Shown: positions 17,241-28,965 of the stretch, one piece after another
Numbering within the stretch: the stretch's first letter is position 1
Layout of the letters: each line of letters begins with the position of its first letter
Assembly (NCBI RefSeq): GCF_001905595.1
Contig: NZ_LIXI01000011.1
Span: 337,501 to 401,500, forward strand
Direction: 5' to 3'
DNA length: 64,000 nucleotides
From: Streptomyces sp. CB00316
GTDB taxonomy: Bacteria > Actinomycetota > Actinomycetes > Streptomycetales > Streptomycetaceae
The notes under the pieces: generated by a model
Databases searched by the model: none
What the model was told of the DNA's origin: nothing
The model's input: only the letters and a program-made list of their open reading frames with translations
Program-made: the position numbers and the translations under genes

Positions 17241-20200
17241 TTACGCCTCCGGCCGCGGCTCCGCGGCCTGCTGTGTGCTCCGCTTGAACATGCGGGTCGC
17301 CGTGATCTCGCCATGGACCGTCTCGCCGTCCGGGTCCTGCTGCGGCAGCCCGGGGCGCAGGTGCTCCTCCACGCTGATGTATTTCAGCCCGGCCCTCAGG
17401 TCGGCGTCGTTGCGCAACCGGATGACGAGGGGGAATTCGGCGAGCGCGGTCGTGTCGAAGAGGCCGGTCGTGTAGAGCAGCTGCACGCCGAGCGCGTTGG
17501 AGACCGCGCGCTGGAGCTCCAGCAGGTACGTGGCGTTGGCGCGGCCGATCGGGTTGTCCAGGAACAACGTGCCCGCGTGCCGGTGGCGGTCGCGGCCCCG
17601 GTCGTTGCTGCGCAGCGCCGCCATCGTGCAGTAGAGGGCGATGGCGGCGGTGAGCAGCTGGCCGCCGGAGAAGACGTCGCCCATCTGCCCGACCGGAACC
17701 CGCTCGGCGCGGAGCACGGCGTCCGGCTTGAGGATCTCCACGGCGATGCCCTTGGGCCGCAGGGCCGCCTCGACACCACGCAGCAGCAGGGACATGCCGT
17801 CCCGGCGCAGGTCGGAGTTCTTCTTGAGGGCGGCGTGCGTGGCCTCGTCGATGACCTCGCCGAGGCGTTCGGTGAGGGTGGCCTGGTCGGGCTCCTCGAA
17901 GCGGATCCGGAGGAACTCCTGCCCCGACCACTCCCCCAGCCCTTCGGGAAGCCGGGAGAGCCGCTGAGCCGAGCGAAGCGTGGCGAGGGCCGACTCGACC
18001 AGGCCGCGCAGCCGGTCGACGATGGAGTCGCGGTTGCGCTCCAGCTGGACCAGCTCGTCGGTCAGGACGCGCAGCCGGGGCGCGAAGGCGTCGGCCCATT
18101 TCTGGGCGTGCTCCGGCAGCGCGGATGCGGGCAGTTCGCGGATCTGCTGGCGGGCCGGGGTGCGGACCTGCTCGTAGCGGGTGGAGTTGGCGTGCCGGAC
18201 GAGGATGTCGCTCGCTTCCCGTACGGCGCTCTCGGCTGCCGAGAGGTCGGTGCTACAGCCGCGCAGGGAGCGGCGGGCCTCGGCGGCGGACTGCCGGGCC
18301 TCCTCCAGGGTGCCGGGGTACGGGTCGGGGCCTTCGGTGCCGTCCTCCGTCCCGTGGTCGCGGAGGAGGTCGCGCAGGAGGGCTGCCGTCTCGTCGAAGC
18401 CGCCTGCCGAGTCCTCGGCGGTGCGGTGGGCGTGGAGCAGCTCGCTGTGGGCGGCGCGGGCCGTGTCCAACGCGGCGGTGGCGGCGGTCAGTTCGGCGGT
18501 GGCCGTACGCAGGAAGGCCTGGGCCTGCTCCGCGTCGGCCGGGACCAGCTCGTCGGGGAGCTCGGTGTGGTGCGGCCGCTCGTCGTCGGGGGCGAGCCGC
18601 TCGGCCTCGCCGCGGAACCGGCCCAGCTGCTCGCTGGCGGTGGAGGCCCGCGTCTCCAGCAGCTGTACGTGGGACTCTGCGCGGGCCGCCGCCGCCTGGC
18701 GGGAGGGGCCGTCGGCTCCGTCGGTGCCTTCCAGGAGCTGGGCGGCCCGGGTGCGGACCTTGTTGGTGAGGCGGTCCAGCTCGGCGAGGGCGGCGCTCTC
18801 GTCGCTCTCGGCGCGGGCCTGTTCGGCGCGCAGGTCGGCGCCGACGCCGACCTTCTCGTACAGCTGGGAGGCGGCCCGGTAGGCCTCGCGCAGGGTGGGC
18901 AGCGCGGTGCGGGGCTTGGTCTCGTCGGGTTCCGGGAGGATCTCCGGGGCTCCGGCGATCTCGGCGCGCTCGGCTCGCAGGGCGCGGGCGGTGCGGCGGG
19001 CGTCGTCCCCGGCGCGCTGGGCTGCCCTGCGGTCCTCGTCGGCGGAGCGGGCCAGGTCCAGGCAGACTGCGGCGCGGGCCTCGGACTCGGCGGCCTCGTC
19101 GACCAGTTCGCGGAGCCGGACCTGCCAGCCGGCCCGCTCCCGCAGCCGGTGGGCGAGCCCGGCGAGCGCGTCGGCGACCCGGCGGGCGCGCTGGGCGGCC
19201 TCCTGCCGCTCCTCGCGGACCCGGGCGGTGTCGGCGGCGGCCTCGTCGGCCTCGGCGCGGGCGATGCGGGCCTCGGCGAGGACGGCTTCGGCGTGCTCGG
19301 CCGCCGTACGGGCGGTCGCCGCGGTTTCGGCCAGCTCGGCGAGCATGCCGGGCGGGCAGTCGGCGCGCCAGGAACCGATACGGGAGGAGAGGGCACGGTC
19401 GGCCGAGAGGCGGGCTGCGAGGGTCCTGATGTCCTCGTCGCGGGCGGCGGCGCGGGAGCGCAGGGCGTGGCGCTCCTCGTCGGCGGCGTGCTCGTCGTGC
19501 ATGGCCGGGTTCGGCGGGACGAGGAAGACGCCGTCGTGCTGCGCGTCGGATCCGGTGGCGAGGGCTGGAACGGGGGCGAGCAGAGCGGCGGCGGTGCCGA
19601 CGGCGACGGCGGAGCGGGGCAGCAGCGCGGCGCTGCCGAGGACTTCGCGGGCGCGGGTGTGGGCGTCGGGGTCGGTGATGACGACGCCGTCGACCAGCTC
19701 CGGGCGGGCGGCGAGGACGGCGGCGTGGTCGGCCGGGTCGACGGCCTGGGCGAGATAGCGCCAGCCGGGCAGAGCCGGGATGCCGTGCTCGCCCAGGTAT
19801 TCCACGGTGGCCAGGACGTCGGGGCCGGGCGGCAGCAGCCCGCCTTCGCCGAGGGCGCCGAGGATGCGGGCGTCGTCGGCTGCGGCGGTGCGCAGGTCGA
19901 AGAGGCGGCGCTCGGCGTCGGTGACGGACTGGTCGAGGAGGTCGCGCAACTCGTCGGCGCTGCGGTCGAACTCCTGGGCGCCGAGGGGCTGGTGGGACGG
20001 GGCGGGCTGGTCGGCGAGGGTGACCGCGCCGTCCGGGGCGGCCTCGGTGGCGGTGCCGTCGCCCTGGTGGCCGGTGCGCGCGGTGACCCGCTGTGCCCCG
20101 CCCGGTGTCTCCTCGGCCGCTCCCCGCCGGGGGTGCGGGACTCCGGTGCCGGAGGGCAGGCCCAGCAGGTCGGCGAGGCGAGGGTCGGCGGCGATGGATT

Positions 20201-21995
20201 CGGCGGCCCTGAGCTCGTCCTCGTAACCCTGCTCCGCCGCCTTGGCTCCGTCGGCGGCGCGGGCGGCGGCCAGCTCGGCGCGGCTCTCGGCTGCCGCCGC
20301 CTCGCGGGCGTGGTCGGCGGCGGCGCGGGCGGCCTCGCGGGCGGTGTCCCATGCGGCGACGGCGGACTGTTCGGCGTCGCTGGCGGCCAGGGCGGCGCGG
20401 GCCGGGTCGGCGTCGGGCTCGGTGTTGTCCAGCCAGCCGGCCTGGACCGCCTCGGTGGTCTCCTGCTCGACCTCGGCGAGGCGCTGGCGCAGGTGGCCGG
20501 CCTCGCTGCGGGCGCGCTGCGCCTCGGTGGCGGCGACGGTGGCGTCGCGGTGGGCGCGCTCGCCGGTGGCCTGGAGGGTGTCGGAGTGCTCCTCCTGCTC
20601 GTTGGCGACGCGCTCGCCGTCCTCGGCGGCGGTGTGCAGCGCCCGTACGAGGTCGGCGGCGGCGGTGGCTCGGGCGGCGAGGGCAGGGGCGGCGTCACGC
20701 TCGGCCTCGCGGATGGCGACGGCGACCCTGGCGGAGCGGTCGGCGGCGGCGCGGTGGCGCAGGACGGCCTCGGCGGCCTGCCAGGCGGCGTGCAGGGTGC
20801 GTGCCTCGGCCAGCTCCCTGCGTCCGGCGGCGGCGCTCTTCTCGGCGCCGGCCAAGGCCAGGGAGGCGTGCCGGTAGGCGAGTTCGGCGGCGATGAGGGA
20901 GCGGTGGCCGCGGGTGGACTCGGCCTCGGTGACGGTGTGGGCGGCGGCGGTGACCCGCTCGGCCAGCTCGGCGGTGCGGCCGCGCTCCTCGGCGGCGCGG
21001 GCACTGAGGCGGCGGGCCAGGGTGCGGGTGCGGCGTTCGGCGGCGGCGTGGATGTCGCGGCTGCGGGCGCGGGCCCCGGTCGCCTCGACGATCCGGTTGA
21101 GCAGGTCGACGGAGCCGGCGGTGAAGTCGCGTTCGGCGGTCAGCTCGGCGCGGCGGCCCAGCTTGTTGCCGAAGCCGCTGACCAGGTCGGCGAGGCCGTC
21201 GGTGTCGCGGGTGTCGGTGACGGCGCGGAGAAGCAGGTCGGTGAAGTCGGAGTCCTTCTTGACCGCGAAGAGTCCGGCGGCCTCGCCCTCGTCGGCGTTC
21301 ATCTCGCGCTGGTAGCGGAAGAGTTCGGGGTCGAGTCCGAGGTCGCCGAGGTGTTCGTTCCAGCGGTCGTGGATCTCTTCCCAGTGCACGTCGAGGTGCT
21401 GGTAGAACTTGCCCGCGTCCACCAGGGCGTCGCGGAACCCCTTCATGGTGCGGCGCCTGCCCCGGGCTCCGGAGACCCCTTCGGGGGGGCGGCCGACGGC
21501 GGTGGCCTCCGCGACGGGCAGGCTGTCCAGGCTGAGCCCGGGACCGGGCCGGAAGGAGTACCAGGCCTCGGCGAACTTCCGCGGGTCGTTGGAGACCTGC
21601 CGCCCCCGCCACTCGCTGACCTTGCCCACGACGACGCACTCACCGGTCAGGGTGTGCTGCCACTCCAGGACGACATGGCCGCAGTCGTCGGCGAGCAAAA
21701 ACTTGCGGAGCACGCCGGAGCTGGCGCCGCCGAGGGTGTTGCGGTGGCCGGGGAGCATCACCGAGAAGATCAGCTTCAGCAGGACGGACTTGCCGCCGCC
21801 GTTCTCCAGGAAGAGCACACCCGCCGGGGCGGGGCGGCGCGGCGGGCCGACCGGCTCGTCCTCGAAGAACTCCGCCTGGGCGGGGGCCGGGTCGGGGACG
21901 GGCGCACCGACGCCGCGCAGGTCGAGGACGGTGTCGGCGTAGCGCGCACCGGCAGGCCCGATGGAGTAGAGGCGGACCCGGGACAACTCGTACAT
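17241..21995 (-). CDS. Giant SMC/MukB/JetC-like coiled-coil ATPase
   Basis: 1584 residues, larger than Smc and MukB. The N-terminal head has a Walker A, LENGGGKSVLLKLIF, near residue 66. Long Ala/Arg/Glu-rich coiled coils run from about 290 to 700 and from 840 to 1330. Between them lies a globular, hinge-like part (about 700-830: LLPPGPDVLATVEYLGEHG...). The C-terminal head has the signature FSGGQLLTAAIAL near 1443, Walker B TLFLDNPIGRANA near 1478, and the switch LLYTTGLFDTT. The residue after the Walker B Asp is Asn, not the catalytic Glu. It is the third gene of an operon with two smaller proteins, the layout of MukFEB, MksFEB and Wadjet JetABC. A role in chromosome organisation or plasmid defence is inferred. 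Confidence 0.85.
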   Translation of the reverse strand: MYELSRVRLYSIGPAGARYADTVLDLRGVGAPVPDPAPAQAEFFEDEPVGPPRRPAPAGVLFLENGGGKSVLLKLIFSVMLPGHRNTLGGASSGVLRKFLLADDCGHVVLEWQHTLTGECVVVGKVSEWRGRQVSNDPRKFAEAWYSFRPGPGLSLDSLPVAEATAVGRPPEGVSGARGRRRTMKGFRDALVDAGKFYQHLDVHWEEIHDRWNEHLGDLGLDPELFRYQREMNADEGEAAGLFAVKKDSDFTDLLLRAVTDTRDTDGLADLVSGFGNKLGRRAELTAERDFTAGSVDLLNRIVEATGARARSRDIHAAAERRTRTLARRLSARAAEERGRTAELAERVTAAAHTVTEAESTRGHRSLIAAELAYRHASLALAGAEKSAAAGRRELAEARTLHAAWQAAEAVLRHRAAADRSARVAVAIREAERDAAPALAARATAAADLVRALHTAAEDGERVANEQEEHSDTLQATGERAHRDATVAATEAQRARSEAGHLRQRLAEVEQETTEAVQAGWLDNTEPDADPARAALAASDAEQSAVAAWDTAREAARAAADHAREAAAAESRAELAAARAADGAKAAEQGYEDELRAAESIAADPRLADLLGLPSGTGVPHPRRGAAEETPGGAQRVTARTGHQGDGTATEAAPDGAVTLADQPAPSHQPLGAQEFDRSADELRDLLDQSVTDAERRLFDLRTAAADDARILGALGEGGLLPPGPDVLATVEYLGEHGIPALPGWRYLAQAVDPADHAAVLAARPELVDGVVITDPDAHTRAREVLGSAALLPRSAVAVGTAAALLAPVPALATGSDAQHDGVFLVPPNPAMHDEHAADEERHALRSRAAARDEDIRTLAARLSADRALSSRIGSWRADCPPGMLAELAETAATARTAAEHAEAVLAEARIARAEADEAAADTARVREERQEAAQRARRVADALAGLAHRLRERAGWQVRLRELVDEAAESEARAAVCLDLARSADEDRRAAQRAGDDARRTARALRAERAEIAGAPEILPEPDETKPRTALPTLREAYRAASQLYEKVGVGADLRAEQARAESDESAALAELDRLTNKVRTRAAQLLEGTDGADGPSRQAAAARAESHVQLLETRASTASEQLGRFRGEAERLAPDDERPHHTELPDELVPADAEQAQAFLRTATAELTAATAALDTARAAHSELLHAHRTAEDSAGGFDETAALLRDLLRDHGTEDGTEGPDPYPGTLEEARQSAAEARRSLRGCSTDLSAAESAVREASDILVRHANSTRYEQVRTPARQQIRELPASALPEHAQKWADAFAPRLRVLTDELVQLERNRDSIVDRLRGLVESALATLRSAQRLSRLPEGLGEWSGQEFLRIRFEEPDQATLTERLGEVIDEATHAALKKNSDLRRDGMSLLLRGVEAALRPKGIAVEILKPDAVLRAERVPVGQMGDVFSGGQLLTAAIALYCTMAALRSNDRGRDRHRHAGTLFLDNPIGRANATYLLELQRAVSNALGVQLLYTTGLFDTTALAEFPLVIRLRNDADLRAGLKYISVEEHLRPGLPQQDPDGETVHGEITATRMFKRSTQQAAEPRPEA

Positions 21996-22057
21996 GGCGG
22001 CGGACTCTCGTCGTTCGGAGAAGCGGTGGCGGAGCTGGGCGGTGCGGTGCGGTGGGG

Positions 22058-23005
22058 TCAGGAGGAGTGGAAGGGCAGGCCCGCGTCGGCCGCCAGCTCC
22101 AGGTCGTCGGGGTCGGACGGCGGCAGCAGGGTGGCGGTGCCGTCGGTGACGGGGACGACGCCGAGCTCCAGCAGCTCGGCCATGGCGGCGCTGCCCGCCA
22201 TGTCGCGGACCTGGAGCTGGTAGCGGGCGGTGGTGCGGTAGGCGCCGCCCGCGTCGTCGCCGGTGCGCTGGAGGAAGCCGGAGTCCGTGAGGAAGGCGAC
22301 GGCCTTGCCGATGATGCCGGTGGTGGATCCGGCGAGGCGGCGGGCGTCCTTGGTGGCGCCGGTGGAGCTGCGGCGGGTGTAGATGCGCCAGCCGGATTCG
22401 AGGCCGGGGGTGTCGGTGGCGGGGTCGGTGTTGTCGCCCTGCTGCTCGGCGCGCTCCTCCAGCCGCTTGCAGGCCTGGCGTACGAAGGCGTCGACGCCGT
22501 TGACCGTGATGCGGCCGATGTAGGCGTCGTCGGCGAGGTCCTCGGGGCGGGGGAAGGCGAGGGCGGCGACGGCGAGGTGGGCGAGGCCGTGGAGGAAGCG
22601 GTCGGCGGCGTCGGAGGAGGCGCGGCGGGCGTAGTCGCCCATGCGGACGGCGAAGACGGAGTCCTCGCCCGCGGTGACGGCCATCCCGGCGCGCGGGGAG
22701 ACCTCAAGGACGATGAGGCCGAGCCCGGTGGCGACGGCGTCGGCGAGCCGGGCGAAGGCGCTGTCCTCCCGGTAGCGGCGGAGCAGGTCGGCGTATTCGG
22801 CGTCGCGGGCGGGCAGCAGCTTGGGCTGGAGGCCGAAGGAGACCAGGCGGGCGGCGTCGGCGGCGTCGGCCGGGGTGACGGCCGGCTGGCCGGAGGGCTC
22901 CGCGGTGTGCGGGTGCGTCGAGTCGCCCGCGTACGTCGTCGAGGAGGCGGCGTACGCGGAGGGCTCGGTCCACGCGTCGGGGTGCTCGGCGTCGTGGTCG
23001 CTCAC
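22058..23005 (-). CDS. Second protein of the SMC-like operon (MksE/JetB position)
   Basis: 315 residues. The first 50 or so are low complexity. The rest (ARLVSFGLQPKLLPARDAEYADLLRRYRED ... GLGLIVLEVSPRAGMAVT ... VRQACKRLEERAEQQ ... IIGKAVAFLTDSGFLQRT) looks like winged-helix domains, as in MukE and JetB. The GTG at 23005 has GAGGAG 8 bases upstream; the open frame further up is out-of-frame shadow of the preceding gene. It sits 55 bp after the first gene and 62 bp before the SMC-like gene, so all three are likely cotranscribed. Family assignment rests on position, size and weak patterns, not on a domain search. Confidence 0.75.
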   Translation of the reverse strand: MSDHDAEHPDAWTEPSAYAASSTTYAGDSTHPHTAEPSGQPAVTPADAADAARLVSFGLQPKLLPARDAEYADLLRRYREDSAFARLADAVATGLGLIVLEVSPRAGMAVTAGEDSVFAVRMGDYARRASSDAADRFLHGLAHLAVAALAFPRPEDLADDAYIGRITVNGVDAFVRQACKRLEERAEQQGDNTDPATDTPGLESGWRIYTRRSSTGATKDARRLAGSTTGIIGKAVAFLTDSGFLQRTGDDAGGAYRTTARYQLQVRDMAGSAAMAELLELGVVPVTDGTATLLPPSDPDDLELAADAGLPFHSS

Positions 23006-23060
23006 GGCTGGGACTCCTCGGTACGGAACAGATGGGGGTGCACAGGACGTACGGGGCCGG

Positions 23061-24587
23061 TCATGAGGCCTCCTTGCGGTCCGCGGCCATTCCGGCGGCG
23101 TCCAGCAGGGCCATGCCCACGATGAGGTCGGCGCCGCCGAACTCCGGGTCGTCCAGCTCGGTGCCGTCGTCCACCGCGAACAGCAGGCGGCGCTCGCCCT
23201 GGCGGTAGGCGGTGCCGACCGGCGGGCTGGCGGCATGGACGGCGAGCAGGGCGACCAGGTACGGCAGCTCGGGGTCGCTGCGCCGGGCCTCGGCGAGCAG
23301 CCCGGAGAGCCTGCGCGGGGCGTCGTGCTCCAGGTCCAGCAGGGCCATGGCGCTGCTCAGCTGGGCGTCGCTGAACCGGCTGTCGTCCGGCGTGGCGATC
23401 AGGTCCGGCTCGGGCATCTCCATTCCGAGGTGCTCCCGCTCCAGCGGCGGGGTCAGGAGCATGTCGACGAGGTCGCCGACGCGGACGGATGTGGGGGTGC
23501 GCAGCCCGGTGCCGTGGGCGAAGAAGGCGTCGGTGGCCCGGGTGGACTGTTCGACGGGGAGCGGAAGGAGCGGGGCGAGGAGCTGCCCGTACAGATCGAG
23601 GCCCGCGTGGGCGGTCGGGGTGGCGAACGCCTGCCGGTCCTGCTCGGCGCGGAAGAGGGGCCCGGCCTCCAGCAGCCGGGACTGGAGCTGGGTGTGGCGG
23701 CGGATGCAGTCCTTGACGATGTCGACGAGCTCGGCGGCCCGGCGCTTGTGCTCGGGATCCTCGGCCTCGTCGCGCGCCTTGCGGATGTTGGTGAGGATCG
23801 CGTTCTCGTGGCGGTAGCGGTCGGCCACGTGGTCCAGGGCCTCGGCGATCATGTCCGGGACCGTGGTGAGCCAGTCGACCGCGCGGACGTTGCGCCGGGT
23901 CGCCTCCAGCGTGCGGCGCAGCGTCTCGGCGTACTGCACGGTGCGGTAGCGGGCCTGTTCGGCGGCGAGCTGGGCGTCCGCGAGGCGGCCCCGGCTGATC
24001 AGGACCTCCAGCTTGACCTCGGCGGCGATCTGGGCGCTGGTGACATCGGTGTCCAGGGCGCCGACGAGGACGTTGACCGCCTCGTCGGTGGCGCGGAGGT
24101 AGACCGCGCCGCCGTAGCCGGGGACCTCCTCGATCAGCTTGAAGTCGTAGTCCCGGCGGACGTAGACGCCGTCGGGCCCGAAGGTGCCGTAGACCGCGCG
24201 GAAGCCTCGGTCGACGCTGCCGACGTTGATCAGGTTCTCCAGGACCCAGCGCGCGACCCGTTCGTGCTCGGCGACGGGGCGGTCCGGGGCCTGGGCGCCG
24301 ACGCGGGGCAGCAGCCTGGCCACTATCTGGTCGTGGTCGGCCCCGGTGTCGAAGTCCATGTTGAGCGTGACGTGGTCGATGGCCGCGAGGGCGACCTCCG
24401 CCATGGCGTAGACCGTGTACTCACCGGCCAGATTCGCCTTGCGCACGTCGAGGTCGTGCAGCGGCGCCGTGCACGCGAGCGCGCGCAGCCGCCGCGAGAG
24501 CCCCTCGTCGGCGGCGGGGCCCGGGGCAGGCCTCGGCCCCGCGCTGAGCTGCGGCGCAGCGCTTTCCGTGTCGGCAGGCGAAGTCAC
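23061..24587 (-). CDS. First protein of the SMC-like operon (kleisin / JetA-MksF position)
   Basis: 508 residues, the usual size of JetA or MksF kleisins. It is mostly helical, with a charged middle (EQARYRTVQYAETLRRTLEATRRNVRAVDWL ... HENAILTNIRKARDEAED...) that resembles the helical core of MukF-type proteins, and winged-helix-like ends. The GTG at 24587 is chosen because a good promoter, TCGACC-N18-TAATCT, ends only 7 bases before it, which points to a leaderless mRNA; TTG at 24617 would put the start inside the promoter. It is the head gene of the operon. A kleisin role bridging the ATPase heads is inferred from gene order and size. Confidence 0.75.
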   Translation of the reverse strand: MTSPADTESAAPQLSAGPRPAPGPAADEGLSRRLRALACTAPLHDLDVRKANLAGEYTVYAMAEVALAAIDHVTLNMDFDTGADHDQIVARLLPRVGAQAPDRPVAEHERVARWVLENLINVGSVDRGFRAVYGTFGPDGVYVRRDYDFKLIEEVPGYGGAVYLRATDEAVNVLVGALDTDVTSAQIAAEVKLEVLISRGRLADAQLAAEQARYRTVQYAETLRRTLEATRRNVRAVDWLTTVPDMIAEALDHVADRYRHENAILTNIRKARDEAEDPEHKRRAAELVDIVKDCIRRHTQLQSRLLEAGPLFRAEQDRQAFATPTAHAGLDLYGQLLAPLLPLPVEQSTRATDAFFAHGTGLRTPTSVRVGDLVDMLLTPPLEREHLGMEMPEPDLIATPDDSRFSDAQLSSAMALLDLEHDAPRRLSGLLAEARRSDPELPYLVALLAVHAASPPVGTAYRQGERRLLFAVDDGTELDDPEFGGADLIVGMALLDAAGMAADRKEAS

Positions 24588-24624
24588 GAGGGACAGATTA
24601 GGTCCTCGCACCGACAACGGTCGA
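24588..24624 (-). promoter_or_regulatory. Promoter of the SMC-like operon
   Basis: On the minus strand TCGACC (24624-24619) is separated by 18 bases from TAATCT (24600-24595), followed by 7 bases and the GTG at 24587. Both hexamers fit the main vegetative sigma factor (HrdB) consensus. Transcription would begin at or near the start codon. Confidence 0.6.
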
Positions 24625-24689
24625 AACGGCGTTTATGCGACCGGTGCCGGGCGGCTCGCCGCCCGCCGCAGGACGGTGTGCCGGGCGGC

Positions 24690-28289
<3,600 letters not shown>

Positions 28290-28347
28290 GGCGCCATTCT
28301 GTTCCGGCGGGCGCGAAGCCGCAGGAAGAGAAGGTCACCCCTTCACT

Positions 28348-28920
28348 TCACTCCAGGAAGAGCGCCGCCAGCCGGGGCAGACGCCGGCGCATGGCGTCGG
28401 CGTCCTCCGCGTCCCAGTTCTCCCCGCTCGGCTCCCCGGCCCGTATTCGGCCCCGGTCGACCGCCTCCACTGCCGCGTGGAACCCGTCGGCCGCGCCCCC
28501 GGCCCGCGCGTACGCCGCCTTCACCGGCCCGTCCAGCGACTCGTAGCCGATCCAGCCGCTCTCCCCTCGGCTCATCCGGACCACGACGGGCAGCCCGGCC
28601 AGCGAGTCGGGGTCGGCCACCGCCCGGGTGAAGACCTCCCGCCCCAGCAGGACGAGCCCGTCGCGGAAGTCCATGAAACCGTCGTCGCCGCAACCGCCCT
28701 CGATGAGGTAGGCCGCGTTGCACAGGGGCCACCGGTAGGCGGACGCGGTCACCCCGTCCGCCGAAACGGCGAAGTCGACGATCTCCGCCGGATCCAGGGC
28801 AGCGAGCACGTGGGTCAGTGCTCCCGGCAGCGGGTCGTCGGGCAGGTCCCGGTCGTCCGCCCGGTCCCCGGCCGCCTCACGTGCCCGTCCGACGAGCCCC
28901 CACCACGTGTCAGTGTCCAT
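28348..28920 (-). CDS. DUF4240 protein
   Basis: 190 residues. The N-terminus MDTDTWWGLVGRAREAAGD is the hallmark of DUF4240 proteins. A middle part reads WPLCNAAYLIEGGCGDDGFMDFRDGLVLLG and is typical as well. No enzyme motif is known for this family. The ATG at 28920 gives a full-length domain. A strong terminator at 28931-28965 separates it from the upstream HEAT-repeat gene, so it must have its own short promoter or rely on read-through. It lies 58 bp upstream of the 5-oxoprolinase gene on the same strand and may be cotranscribed with it. Confidence 0.85.
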   Translation of the reverse strand: MDTDTWWGLVGRAREAAGDRADDRDLPDDPLPGALTHVLAALDPAEIVDFAVSADGVTASAYRWPLCNAAYLIEGGCGDDGFMDFRDGLVLLGREVFTRAVADPDSLAGLPVVVRMSRGESGWIGYESLDGPVKAAYARAGGAADGFHAAVEAVDRGRIRAGEPSGENWDAEDADAMRRRLPRLAALFLE

Positions 28921-28930
28921 GGTGAGGAGC

Positions 28931-28965
28931 GTAGGAGGGGGGTGTGACAACGCCCCCCCTCCTAC
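28931..28965 (-). terminator. Terminator at the end of the HEAT-repeat gene
   Basis: GTAGGAGGGGGG at 28931-28942 pairs perfectly with CCCCCCTCCTAC at 28954-28965. The distal arm overlaps the TAG stop of the HEAT-repeat gene (28962-28964), so transcription ends right at its last codon. Confidence 0.75.

Noticed and set aside
17313..22223. A 1636-codon open frame on the plus strand opposite the SMC-like gene (and a similar 1300-codon one at 23235-27137)
   Set aside because: These are shadows: high-GC codons without stop codons on the opposite strand. Their composition (Gly, Val, Gln, Asp-Glu runs) shows no domain, while the minus-strand genes have Walker and hydantoinase motifs.
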